Of a DNA stretch of 9,138 bases, positions 1 to 7,621 are shown piece by piece. The position numbers and the translations under genes were made by a program. The stretch spans positions 1 to 9,138 of the forward strand of contig JAGYOV010000026.1 in the NCBI GenBank assembly GCA_018399375.1, read 5' to 3'. Source of the DNA: Dehalococcoidia bacterium. GTDB taxonomy: Bacteria > Chloroflexota > Dehalococcoidia > GIF9 > AB-539-J10. The number at the start of each line of letters is the position of its first letter. The stretch's first letter is position 1. Under the pieces are notes generated by a model, which saw only the letters and a program-made list of their open reading frames with translations, was not told the origin of the DNA and did not search any database.

Positions 1-475
1 GCCCGATGGTCAGGTAGCCAACTTTAGCTCCGTACGTTTCAGTCAGTTTTGCTACCGTCTCATAGTTTCCCAGTCCTCTTAGATTTTCAGCAGGGGTGAA
101 CGTAGCGCCTTCCTTCGATATGTGCAGAAGATGTAGTTCATCCTCGTTTTTCGGTTTTCCCTCGATTATCACCGCATCGATTCCCAGGCAGGCAAGTTTG
201 TGCCCTGTTACTCCTCCTGAGTTGCATTCCTTGATGCCGCGAGTTAGAGGGCTCTTGCTGCCAATGGAGAATCTCCCTGTGGATGGAGCAGGCGTTCCGG
301 TGAGAAACCCTGGAGCGATAATGAGCTTGTTCTCTTCGTGCAGCGGGTGGGCATTTGGAGGTATCTCCCGTGACACGATAGTGGAGGGGAGTGCTCTCCC
401 TGCCAGTCCCTCATAGTCGGTGTTTTCTTCATAGGAGCAGGTAAGCTTGCTCATATCTACTCTCAAGAATTTCAT
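1..475 (-). CDS. Aldehyde:ferredoxin oxidoreductase family protein (AOR1), N-terminal part only
   Basis: This gene runs off the left edge, so only the first 158 residues are visible, and they belong to the AOR N-terminal domain (tungstopterin-binding in characterised members). It starts MKFLRVDMSKLT, the usual start of the family. It then shows GRALPSTIVSREIPP, IIAPGFLTGTPAPSTGR, SIGSKSPLTRG, KECNSGG and LGIDAVIIEGK, which match the family's GR, tkSPlTg, snsGG and aGyDaiiieG blocks. The ATG at 475-473 is fixed by AAAGGAGG at 488-481. Members usually have about 600 residues, so roughly three quarters, including the [4Fe-4S] cysteines, lies outside the window. The gene follows permease A after 49 bases and is probably in the same operon. 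No ferredoxin gene adjoins it inside the window. The family oxidises aldehydes to carboxylic acids with ferredoxin as acceptor; the substrate here is unknown. It is clearly distinct from AOR2, as the two N-termini align only at the family motifs. Confidence 0.9.
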   Translation of the reverse strand, partial: MKFLRVDMSKLTCSYEENTDYEGLAGRALPSTIVSREIPPNAHPLHEENKLIIAPGFLTGTPAPSTGRFSIGSKSPLTRGIKECNSGGVTGHKLACLGIDAVIIEGKPKNEDELHLLHISKEGATFTPAENLRGLGNYETVAKLTETYGAKVGYLTIG

Positions 476-480
476 CGTTT

Positions 481-488
481 CCTCCTTT
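481..488 (-). promoter_or_regulatory. Ribosome binding site of AOR1
   Basis: On the minus strand this reads AAAGGAGG, followed by AAACG and then ATG. It is a near-perfect Shine-Dalgarno sequence at the usual spacing, and it decides the start of the partial AOR1 gene. Confidence 0.85.
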
Positions 489-524
489 GGTGGTAAACAG
501 GTTATACATGTTTACACTTTATAA

Positions 525-1907
525 TTATTTTTCTTCTTCCTGTATATCGCTTGGGCTCAAAATTATCTCTTGGTAGAATTCATCACTTTTTCTCTTATGT
601 CGCATGAAGAAGTAGATGCCAGCTCCGATGACGATGTATATCAGTAGCAATAGCCATCCTATTGGTGGTACGGCAGAAACTGCGGATATCGCTATGGCAA
701 GGCCAACAATGCATCCAAGTATGGCCATGCCCATGCCCCATGGCATTCTGTATGGGCGAGGCCACTCGGGGTATTTCTTGCGCAGTACGCCTGCTGAAAG
801 AGAGGTGAGGGCATAAACGATTCCCATGGTCACAGCAGAGGTAACGATGGTTACTTCAAGCCACTTCTCTCCTGCAAAAACTATTATTAGTATAGTTACA
901 ATGCAGATAAACCATAGGGCGTAATCGGGCGATCCGTATTTGTTTATGTGGCCGAGACTCGGCGGTAGCACATGGCTTCTTCCCATAGCAAAAATGAGTC
1001 TGGTCGCTGCAAGCATGAGGGCATTGATGCAGGTCAGAATGGTGGCCAGGGCAGCGATGTTGATGATCACCCAGGGAACGGGTCCCCATAGCATTTTTGC
1101 AATTTCGGGGCTCACCACAAGCTGATCTACTATCCAGGAAGTAGGCATCATGCCTGCATTCCCCAGCGACACTACCACATATAGTATTGCGGCTATCCAG
1201 ACCGCGGCGAACATGACTGCCATTTGCTTCTTGCGGGGATACTTGGCTTCCTCCGCCATCTGTGGAATGGCGTCGAAACCTATGAATGTGGTCATCATGA
1301 TAGCAGCAGCTACGATCCATCCACTGGAACCCATGGTAAAGAAAGGCGTAAGGTTTTCTGTTGACCAGCCAGGATTGCCCAGAAAGGCAATGCCTACAAC
1401 GTAACCAACGACTAGCAGCAATGTTACCATGATGAATTGGACGATAGCGGAAAACGTAATGGCGAAGTAGTTCATTATGGCAAATATAAGGACTACGCCT
1501 ATTGCTGTCAGCGTAAGGACAGATTGTGAAATGTCGGTAACCGAAAATAACACCTGTCCCATTCGGATGGCAGATGGGCCCATGAAAGCAAGTATCATGA
1601 TGTATACCCAGAGTAGCAACCAGCCGACCAGCCAACCTGTTTTCTCTCCGAGTCCACTGCGAGCGAAGTTATATTCGCCTCCGGCGAATGGTAGCATTGG
1701 GACTAGCTCACCATAGCAGAATATGATGGGGGTCATTATCAAGGCTACGGCGACGAAAGCTAGCGAAATAGATGGCCCTGTAAGAGAGAACCACCATGGC
1801 ATCTGGACCATCCATGGTCCAATGATGGCTCCCGCCGCCATGGCCAGCATGAACAAAATCCCTATTTTGGGTTTTAGCAGAGTTCGCTTGTCACCCGGAT
1901 TATCCAT
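525..1907 (-). CDS. APC-family amino acid/amine permease (permease A)
   Basis: A 460-residue integral membrane protein of the amino acid-polyamine-organocation (APC) superfamily, probably with 12 transmembrane helices. Helix 1 holds the glycine-rich break AAGAIIGPWM (about 24-33) that binds substrate in this fold. YGELVPMLPFAGGEY (65-79) and GFDAIPQMAEEAKYPRK (210-226) are conserved APC blocks around helices 2 and 6. RPYRMPWG (384-391) precedes the last helices, and the charged tail from about 435 is cytoplasmic. The length is normal. The ATG at 1907 is preceded by AGGAGGAGG (1925-1917), 9 bases away. It lies 96 bases after the TIGR04076-like gene and 49 bases before AOR1, so it is likely co-transcribed with both. 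It is paralogous to permease B: across the first ~107 aligned residues (no gaps) about 64% are identical by hand count. The context suggests uptake, or substrate/product exchange, for the aminotransferase pathway. The substrate is not known. Confidence 0.93.
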   Translation of the reverse strand: MDNPGDKRTLLKPKIGILFMLAMAAGAIIGPWMVQMPWWFSLTGPSISLAFVAVALIMTPIIFCYGELVPMLPFAGGEYNFARSGLGEKTGWLVGWLLLWVYIMILAFMGPSAIRMGQVLFSVTDISQSVLTLTAIGVVLIFAIMNYFAITFSAIVQFIMVTLLLVVGYVVGIAFLGNPGWSTENLTPFFTMGSSGWIVAAAIMMTTFIGFDAIPQMAEEAKYPRKKQMAVMFAAVWIAAILYVVVSLGNAGMMPTSWIVDQLVVSPEIAKMLWGPVPWVIINIAALATILTCINALMLAATRLIFAMGRSHVLPPSLGHINKYGSPDYALWFICIVTILIIVFAGEKWLEVTIVTSAVTMGIVYALTSLSAGVLRKKYPEWPRPYRMPWGMGMAILGCIVGLAIAISAVSAVPPIGWLLLLIYIVIGAGIYFFMRHKRKSDEFYQEIILSPSDIQEEEK

Positions 1908-2003
1908 TGCTTTATACCTCCTCCTAATCTTAAGGTTTTAATGCAGATGTGCTACGCTCTTCAGTGCGAAAATGCCATTTCCCCTCAAGGTTAATTCGGA
2001 TAA

Positions 2004-2423
2004 CTATCCTTTCTTATGGGCGGCGATGTCTTCAGCGTCGGCTGTGAGTTTGCCCCTTTCTCTATAGCGATCCTCATGCAGGTAAAGTTCGTGTCTTCCC
2101 TCTGGCGTTCCCTGAGGTCTTAGCTGTATTCTGACCTGATTGTAAGCATCGGGGCAGATAAACTCGGGGCGGTCTCCCGGCCAGTGATTGGCGGCATCAT
2201 CGGGGAAGCTTCCCCCGAACGTCATGCTTATCAGGTAGGGGTAGATGACGTGCAGCAAATGTGGGCAAAGGCCGCTAGTTCGCGTGTCCGAGAGGATAAA
2301 TGTATCTCCTTCTTTCTGGTTTCTCCAGCACGTTCCTTTTACGCTTACTATGGTTCCTATTATTAATCTCCCGGGCTCTCCCATGCTCTCTTTTAGTTCA
2401 GATTCCTTCTTGCTCAAACTCAT
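2004..2423 (-). CDS. TIGR04076-family-like protein of unknown function
   Basis: A 139-residue protein with no signal peptide or membrane helix. The core GTCWRNQKEGDTFILSD (30-46), GLCPHLLHVIYPYLISMTFGG (51-71) and FICPDAYNQVRIQLRP (88-103) fits the pattern I recall for TIGR04076: a small protein common in anaerobes with a 'C..kEGD.F', 'CP.a...iYPy..al.fGG.fp' and 'v.CPD....v.f.l' arrangement. Cys32, Cys53 and Cys90 are possible metal or redox ligands; this is inference. The C-terminal 34 residues or so are charged (EGRHELYLHEDRYRERGK) and extend beyond the core. The ATG at 2423 follows AAAGGAGG (2440-2433) by 9 bases; Met14 is a weaker alternative. The gene sits between the two paralogous permeases on the same strand, which ties it to this locus. 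No function is established for the family to my knowledge. Confidence 0.8.
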   Translation of the reverse strand: MSLSKKESELKESMGEPGRLIIGTIVSVKGTCWRNQKEGDTFILSDTRTSGLCPHLLHVIYPYLISMTFGGSFPDDAANHWPGDRPEFICPDAYNQVRIQLRPQGTPEGRHELYLHEDRYRERGKLTADAEDIAAHKKG

Positions 2424-2527
2424 TTTTAAATGCCTCCTTTAGTTGGGTTATTGTTATTGCATTTGTAGCTACCTGGCAAAAACCATCTTGTCGTTCTTGG
2501 CCATCACGTATATCAGCCAACCTTCAT

Positions 2528-2565
2528 CTCCTGAAGGGGGAGAACCGGCGTCCTCCCCTCAGGAG
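2528..2565. repeat. Strong imperfect inverted repeat (RNA hairpin) between permease B and the TIGR04076-like gene
   Basis: The left arm is CTCCTGA-A-GGGG(G)AG (2528-2542) and the right arm CTCCCCTCAGGAG (2553-2565), with a 10-base loop. About 13 pairs form, with one bulged A and one bulged G. It lies 16 bases after the permease B stop on the minus strand. No T-run follows on either strand, so it is not a standard intrinsic terminator. It could slow polymerase, protect or set the 3' end of the permease B message, or partly attenuate the downstream genes. Confidence 0.7.
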
Positions 2566-2580
2566 CTTTCACTGACGCAA

Positions 2581-3987
2581 CTATTGGATGTCTGCAGATA
2601 TATCGTCAGGCGTCAGTACGACCTCTTCATATGAAGGATCTTTCTTGGCCTTGTATCTCATGTATCCATATATTATCGCTCCTATCGCTATCATGATCAC
2701 GAAGATAAGCCAGCTCATCGGGGGCATGCCCAGAGCCACCTGGGAAGCGATGAAAATGGCGATAATTGTTGCCAGTACGCTCATTCCTATACCCCATGGC
2801 ATCTTGTAGGGGCGGGGCCATTCGGGGTGACTCTTGCGCAATTTACCCGCCGATGCCGATGCCAGAAGGTATACCAGAGCTCCCATGAAGGCTGAAGAGA
2901 TGAATAGCGTTTCGAGCCATCCCTCGCCGGCAATGCCCACTAGCAGTGCACATATTACAAATGTAAACCATATCGCGCGGTCGGGAACGCCATATCTATT
3001 CACATGTGCCAGGAATGGAGGCAATACTCGCGCTCTGGACATGGCAACCATTACTCTTGAGCCCGCTATCATGAATCCATTGAGGGAGGTGAGGCAAGCA
3101 GCCAATCCCGCGAGGTTCATAATGGTGGCGACACCGTTGCCCGCCAGAGGACGGGCGATTTCGGGGCTTACTACCAGCTGCTCCGATATCCATGAGCTTG
3201 GCATCATGCCTGCGTTTCCAAAGCAGATGAAGGCGTACATGACCTCTGATATTATTACCGCCAGCAGCATGGTCTTTACCATTTTGCGCCTGGGATAGTT
3301 CGCCTCCTCTGCCATTTGAGGAATACAATCGAAACCTAAAACCATCGTTACCAGAATACCGACGGCGATGAACCATCCTCCCATTCCCGTAGCAAAGAAA
3401 GGAGATAGATTGGTCATCGTCCACTGTTCTGTAGTTACGAACCACGCAGGAGTTCCCCATCCGACGATCAGGAGGATGGCTACCATGACAAATTGAACTC
3501 TGGCTGATATGGCGATGGAGAAGGTGTTTAACAGAGCAATTAGTGCTATCAGGCCTATGCCCATTAGTCCAACGGCTGAATCGGATAGACTGAACAAACC
3601 TCCCGTTACCTGTACCATTCTGGCGGTGGCGGGCCCCATGAAAGCTGTTGCCATCAGGTAAAGCATAATCAGGAACCAGCCGGTTAGCCATCCCACGTTG
3701 CGTCCGAAGGCGTTGCGGGCATATTGCGCTTCACCGCCGGAGAACGGAAGCATGGCCACCAGCTCACCATAGGTAAATATGATTGGGACGGATAGCAATG
3801 CGATCGCCAGAAAAGCCAGCATTATCGATGGACCTGACAGGGAGAACCAGAAAGGCATCTGTGGCATCCACGGACCGGCTATGATGCCCACGGCCATAAA
3901 TAGCATAACCAGCATGCCAACTTTCGGCTTTAGCAGCTCTTTTCCTTGTAAATTATGAGCCTTTAGCTCATTTGGTCTATTTGGCAT
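2581..3987 (-). CDS. APC-family amino acid/amine permease (permease B)
   Basis: A 468-residue permease of the APC superfamily, about 12 transmembrane helices. Diagnostic blocks are the helix 1 break MAVGIIAGPWM (31-41), YGELVAMLPFSGGEAQYAR (73-91), the helix 6 region GFDCIPQMAEEANYPRRK (218-235), and RPYKMPWG (392-399). It aligns without gaps to permease A through the first ~107 shared residues, starting at LLKPK, and has an N-terminal extension of about 9 residues. Both end in related acidic tails (LTPDDIS here, LSPSDIQ in A). The ATG at 3987 follows AGAGGAGGAAG (4003-3993). It lies 92 bases after the aminotransferase, with no clear terminator between, so it is probably in the same operon. 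A likely role is import of the amine or amino acid that the aminotransferase uses, or antiport of the product; the substrate cannot be told from sequence. Confidence 0.93.
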   Translation of the reverse strand: MPNRPNELKAHNLQGKELLKPKVGMLVMLFMAVGIIAGPWMPQMPFWFSLSGPSIMLAFLAIALLSVPIIFTYGELVAMLPFSGGEAQYARNAFGRNVGWLTGWFLIMLYLMATAFMGPATARMVQVTGGLFSLSDSAVGLMGIGLIALIALLNTFSIAISARVQFVMVAILLIVGWGTPAWFVTTEQWTMTNLSPFFATGMGGWFIAVGILVTMVLGFDCIPQMAEEANYPRRKMVKTMLLAVIISEVMYAFICFGNAGMMPSSWISEQLVVSPEIARPLAGNGVATIMNLAGLAACLTSLNGFMIAGSRVMVAMSRARVLPPFLAHVNRYGVPDRAIWFTFVICALLVGIAGEGWLETLFISSAFMGALVYLLASASAGKLRKSHPEWPRPYKMPWGIGMSVLATIIAIFIASQVALGMPPMSWLIFVIMIAIGAIIYGYMRYKAKKDPSYEEVVLTPDDISADIQ

Positions 3988-4079
3988 TTAATCTTCCTCC
4001 TCTTTTCACTTTGATTGAGGTTGTGTTATATAGCTACTTTCATTTCCTTCCCTTTCTTATTCCTTACTTCATGGTGGGA

Positions 4080-5432
4080 TCACTTTATCTCGGATACTAT
4101 GGGATAAAGGATGTCCAGCATTCTGTCGATCTCCTCCCTGGTAACTGTCAGCGGTGGACAGAAGGAAATCCGATTGGCTGAAGACCAGCTCTCATCGGAA
4201 ACTCGTACAAAGAGACCTTTCTCCAGTGCTTTGTCCTGAATCACGTGCATCATGTTTGAAGCGGGATCGAACCCTTTTCCTGTCTCCTTGTTTTCAACTA
4301 TTTCTATTCCGATCATCAATCCGATGCCGCTGACCTCGCCAACATGTGGCAGCGGCAGGAATTGTTTCTTAATGCGCTCCATGGCATAATCGCCCATTTT
4401 CGCTGCGTTCTCGAAGATTTTGTCTCGCTCATATATTTCCAGGACTTTGTTGGAGATGGCAGCGGAAAGAGGATTGGCGCTGAACGTGGCACCGGCGAAA
4501 ACGGAGTTTTTCAGCCCATCGTAGACCATTTCGTTCATGGCCACTGCTCCGAAGGGAACATAGGTGCTGCTAATTCCCTTGGCCAGGGTCATCATATCTG
4601 GCTTGACTCCCCAGTTATCCACGCCAAAGGCCTTGCCCGTTCGGCCGAAGCCGGTCATTACTTCATCAGCGATCAGCAATACGTTATTTCGAGTACAGAT
4701 GTCTCTCACCATGGGCCAGTATTCCGGAGGAGGTGGAATGTGACCGGCCGTACCGTGAACTGGTTCAGCGATCAGAGCGGCTATGGTGTGCGGTCCTTCC
4801 AGCTGGATAATTTTTTCTACTTGTTTGGCGCATTCTACTCCACATTCGGGGTATTTGAGTCCAAGCATGCAGCGATGGCAGTAATATGACGGGGCTTTGA
4901 TAAATCCCGGGACGAGGGGGGTGAAAGCGGAAGAGAACAATCCCTTGGAAAGACCGGTGGCGGTTATCGAGCCGTACATGACTCCGTGATAAGAATTGTA
5001 CAGGCTTATTATCTTGTGCTTGTTTGTTCCCTTGTTTTTCCAGTATGCCCGGGCGAACTGGAAGGCAAGCTCCGTACTCTCTGAACCACCGTTGGTAAAA
5101 CAGAAATGGTCTATTCCCTGAGGTAGTATCTTTGATAGCCTCTGGCCGCACTCTATGGATGTGGGAGTGGTGAATCCCCAGAAGTTCATGAAGAAAGGTA
5201 GCTTCTTGAGCTGCTCGGCGGCGGCAGCGGCGATTTCCTCATTGTATTTGTATCCCAGGCTTACGCATACCAGCTGTGAAGCGCCGTCGAGGTACTCCTT
5301 TCCCGTGGTGTCATAGAAAGAAACGCCCTGTGCTCTGTCAATCATTACGCCAGCATTCATTCCTACTGGCATAACCCAGTGCATTAGGTGATCTGCGTCC
5401 CAATTCATCATTTCCTTGTCTTTAGTACTCAT
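4080..5432 (-). CDS. Class III PLP-dependent aminotransferase (omega-amino acid or amine:keto acid type)
   Basis: A 450-residue fold-type I PLP enzyme, full length for class III. Visible active-site elements are GGSES (115-119), which binds the PLP phosphate; YHG (148-150), which stacks on the ring; Glu223 in IAEPV; Asp256 in LIADEVMTGFGRTG, which pairs with the pyridine nitrogen; and Lys285 in TLAKGISS, the Schiff-base lysine. TFSANPLSAA (316-325) is the usual partner-subunit phosphate loop. Its general look is that of taurine:pyruvate, beta-alanine/GABA and putrescine-type enzymes, which produce an aldehyde or semialdehyde; I cannot choose among these. A four-cysteine patch, C185-x2-C188-x8-C197-x3-C201, is notable. 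The ATG at 5432 follows AAAGGAG (5449-5443) by 10 bases. The gene leads the permease/AOR1 unit, and an aldehyde product would suit the neighbouring AORs. Confidence 0.93.
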   Translation of the reverse strand: MSTKDKEMMNWDADHLMHWVMPVGMNAGVMIDRAQGVSFYDTTGKEYLDGASQLVCVSLGYKYNEEIAAAAAEQLKKLPFFMNFWGFTTPTSIECGQRLSKILPQGIDHFCFTNGGSESTELAFQFARAYWKNKGTNKHKIISLYNSYHGVMYGSITATGLSKGLFSSAFTPLVPGFIKAPSYYCHRCMLGLKYPECGVECAKQVEKIIQLEGPHTIAALIAEPVHGTAGHIPPPPEYWPMVRDICTRNNVLLIADEVMTGFGRTGKAFGVDNWGVKPDMMTLAKGISSTYVPFGAVAMNEMVYDGLKNSVFAGATFSANPLSAAISNKVLEIYERDKIFENAAKMGDYAMERIKKQFLPLPHVGEVSGIGLMIGIEIVENKETGKGFDPASNMMHVIQDKALEKGLFVRVSDESWSSANRISFCPPLTVTREEIDRMLDILYPIVSEIK

Positions 5433-5713
5433 CGCTAATGAACTCCTTTTGCCTCTATTTATTGTTTCCTTTATGAACGTATATCAACATCGAAGATAAT
5501 TCTTTTGCAGGATACTCTTATCGCAAATCTGCTTCTCCTGTGTCCAATGTACTTTCTATGCCATAGGCTCCCCCTCCTTCAAGTGTAGTGAAAGGGTGAA
5601 TAACGCAAAACACTCCCTTCTTGAGTAACCATCTTTATTATATTGCTGGTGAGTGCCTAGGACTATCCCTGAAATATGGTATTTTCTGAGGATTACTTTA
5701 TATTTTTGATTGG
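5433..5713. other. Intergenic region upstream of the aminotransferase
   Basis: This is 281 bases between the AOR2 stop and the aminotransferase start, with no credible gene. It holds one copy of the shared 28-base element (5664-5691) and the aminotransferase ribosome binding site. The transcript leader would be up to about 230 bases. No good -35/-10 pair stands out on the minus strand: the best matches, such as TTGATA with AATAAA just upstream of the ribosome binding site, are weak. No intrinsic terminator with a T-run follows AOR2, so read-through from the ferredoxin-AOR2 unit is possible. Confidence 0.6.
5664..5691. repeat. Shared operator-like element, copy 1
   Basis: The element starts TATCCCTGAAATATGG and ends TATTTTCTGAGG on the plus strand. 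It matches copy 2 (8079-8106) at 25 of 28 positions in the same orientation. It is itself an imperfect dyad: GAAATA (5671-5676) faces TATTTTC (5680-5686), and the outer arms ATCC (5665-5668) and GGAT (5690-5693) also pair. It lies about 230 bases upstream of the aminotransferase start and 20 bases past the AOR2 stop. A regulator binding site is the most likely reading; an RNA hairpin ending the AOR2 message is the alternative. Confidence 0.65.
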
Positions 5714-7621
5714 TTAGGGAATTAACTTCCCCGTCTTTTCCAGCTTATCAGCGACGTCTTGCATATCCATTTCTATGAGACAATTACGGGTCTGTAAACC
5801 TGTTTTTTTGTCCCACCCATGCAATTCATAAAATCTATCGAGCATTACATCCCATTCTTCCTTATCGCACATATATCCCTTGTAAGGGCCCGACTTTACA
5901 GGTTCATTCATATATCTTGCAGGTGGATAGTCATCTTTTCGATCGAAGTCTGTGTGTATTGTGTTAAACGCCTTCTCCAGGTTATATGAGCTTCTCGCTA
6001 TTGACATGACTTCTTCTTCTGTCAAATCTATGCCCATAGCTGAATTTATAAGCTCAGTGTAGTCAGATGGTTCAAGTGCATGTGCTCCCCCGAATGATCC
6101 CATATATACACAGAAGCCAGCTATATTTTCTATTTCTTCAGCTTTTATCTGCCAGAAGACAGCTTCTGGCACATTCTCATATCCAGTTGGAGAGAAATCA
6201 AGGCCTGCGGGGCCACTGCAAGATGGGTCTATTACTGCTCCCCGTAAATGTCTGCCAGCAACGGGCGACGTTGACACTCCAAAGCCAAACCCTTTCATTA
6301 TTCTGTAGGGGTCAAATGTATCCTGCCCCTTCATGTGCAGGGCAAATTTCTCAGAGCCTCTGCCAATTACGATGGAGGCTTCTTTCACTCCATTGGCTAA
6401 CAAATTGCCAATACCTTCGCGATATGCCAGCTTTCTCTCCATTTCTATCATTGCATCTGCATTACCCCATTCCAATGCTAATCCATCGGTGTCCTGTTTA
6501 GTAAGCAAACCTTTCTCGTAGCATTCAAACGCCCAAGATAAGACGACAGAAGCAAAATCCCCGTCCAGGCCTAGCTGGTTTGCTGACAAATAAAATTTTA
6601 GGGCTGCTGCAGGATCATCCACGTCAAATTTTTCTGCATACATAGCTGCATTGGTCCAAAAATTTATTCCTCTCGTACCTTTATACTTGCCCTCATCTAT
6701 CTCGAAAAAGGGCAATCCTCCTACAGGACAACTAATACAGGCTACCAACTTTTTCTGATATTTAGGAACACCTGTATTTATACCGGTGAGGTTTATTCTT
6801 TTATCCATTGGCCAATGTTCATCTTGACCATTTCTTATAAGTGTAGACATATCCCATAATTCGCTTTCAGGCAGGTAACCAAACACTAAATCACCTTGCC
6901 GCATCTTTATCCCTTCAGAGTTCATGGTTTTTTTTGATGCTCTGGTCGCAGCGTCAAAGAATCTTTCAGGCTGAGCTACATTAATCGAACCATGCCCGCG
7001 TACGACAACAGCCTTAAGTTTCTTAATTCCCATGACGCAGCCCACGCCTGAACCTCCGGCGACCTTCGAACAGTCGACAACTATACCTGAACCCCTTACG
7101 AGATTCTCGCCTGCCGGGCCAATTGATGCTACCTCTATATTGTTATCGCCCAAATCCTCTCTCAAAATGCTCTCTGTTTCATAGGTTGTTTTGCCCCAAA
7201 TGAAACTAGCATCTCTTAACTCTACATTATCATCATTTATCCAAAGGTAAACGGGATTTTCTGCCTGACCCGTAATTATGATGTGGTCATAGCCGGCGTA
7301 TTTTAGCTCTGCTCCAAAATTGCCACCAGCATTCGCTGAGCCTTTCCCGTTATTAAATACATTCTTTGTATCAACGCTGATTCTACATGCACCCGGTGCC
7401 ATTGTACCTACCAGGCAACCTGCGCCGAAAATTATCATATTCTCGGGGTCTGACCATTTGGTTTGTGGATTCATCTCATTTAGCAGAATAAAGCTGTTAA
7501 TTGCCCTGCCTCCGATGAATCTTCTCGCATATCTTTCTGTATTCTCGACTGAAGTTTCGCCACTACTCAAGTTAACTCTTAGTATTTTACCTGCGAGACC
7601 CCCGCTTATATTGATATTCAT
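5714..7621 (-). CDS. Aldehyde:ferredoxin oxidoreductase family protein (AOR2) with an altered cluster motif
   Basis: A 635-residue, full-length AOR-family enzyme, probably cytoplasmic, expected to carry a bis-pyranopterin W or Mo centre and oxidise an aldehyde to an acid. Motifs run in family order: GGLAGKILRVNLSSGE (7-22), RRFIGGRA (33-40), NAGGNFGAELKYAGYDHIIITG (97-118), IGPAGENLVRGSG (167-179), VAGGSGVGCVMGIKKLKAVVVRG (187-209), GLDGDF (351-356), and DFDRKDDYPPARY (558-570) in the C-terminal domain. The family binds one [4Fe-4S] cluster with C-x2-C-x3-C plus a later Cys. Here Cys295, Cys298 and Cys504 are present, but the third position is Gly302. The ATG abuts the ferredoxin stop (TAA then ATG, no gap), with GAAGGAA upstream, which indicates translational coupling. 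Hand counts of single lines suggest it is more AT-rich than the permease and aminotransferase region. The substrate is unknown. Confidence 0.92.
   Translation of the reverse strand: MNINISGGLAGKILRVNLSSGETSVENTERYARRFIGGRAINSFILLNEMNPQTKWSDPENMIIFGAGCLVGTMAPGACRISVDTKNVFNNGKGSANAGGNFGAELKYAGYDHIIITGQAENPVYLWINDDNVELRDASFIWGKTTYETESILREDLGDNNIEVASIGPAGENLVRGSGIVVDCSKVAGGSGVGCVMGIKKLKAVVVRGHGSINVAQPERFFDAATRASKKTMNSEGIKMRQGDLVFGYLPESELWDMSTLIRNGQDEHWPMDKRINLTGINTGVPKYQKKLVACISCPVGGLPFFEIDEGKYKGTRGINFWTNAAMYAEKFDVDDPAAALKFYLSANQLGLDGDFASVVLSWAFECYEKGLLTKQDTDGLALEWGNADAMIEMERKLAYREGIGNLLANGVKEASIVIGRGSEKFALHMKGQDTFDPYRIMKGFGFGVSTSPVAGRHLRGAVIDPSCSGPAGLDFSPTGYENVPEAVFWQIKAEEIENIAGFCVYMGSFGGAHALEPSDYTELINSAMGIDLTEEEVMSIARSSYNLEKAFNTIHTDFDRKDDYPPARYMNEPVKSGPYKGYMCDKEEWDVMLDRFYELHGWDKKTGLQTRNCLIEMDMQDVADKLEKTGKLIP

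Noticed and set aside
244..432. 62-codon minus-strand frame near the left end
   Set aside because: It lies inside AOR1 in another frame; the AOR1 frame has family motifs and a strong ribosome binding site.
856..1635. 259-codon open frame on the minus strand inside permease A
   Set aside because: It is a frame shadow of the permease gene: no family motifs, a low-complexity mix rich in His, Arg and Cys, and no ribosome binding site.
1998..2009. Short dyad GGATA-AC-TATCC over the TIGR04076-like stop codon
   Set aside because: Five-base arms are too short and have no supporting context.
2996..3691. 231-codon open frame on the minus strand inside permease B
   Set aside because: Shadow of the permease in another frame, with a His/Arg/Ser-rich product like the one inside permease A.
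4344..4889. 181-codon open frame antisense to the aminotransferase
   Set aside because: The aminotransferase on the other strand has a complete set of active-site motifs, and this frame has none.
5576..5595. Small inverted repeat CCTTCA / TGAAAGG upstream of the aminotransferase
   Set aside because: A six-pair stem with a bulge is expected by chance in a region this size and does not lie at a promoter or stop.
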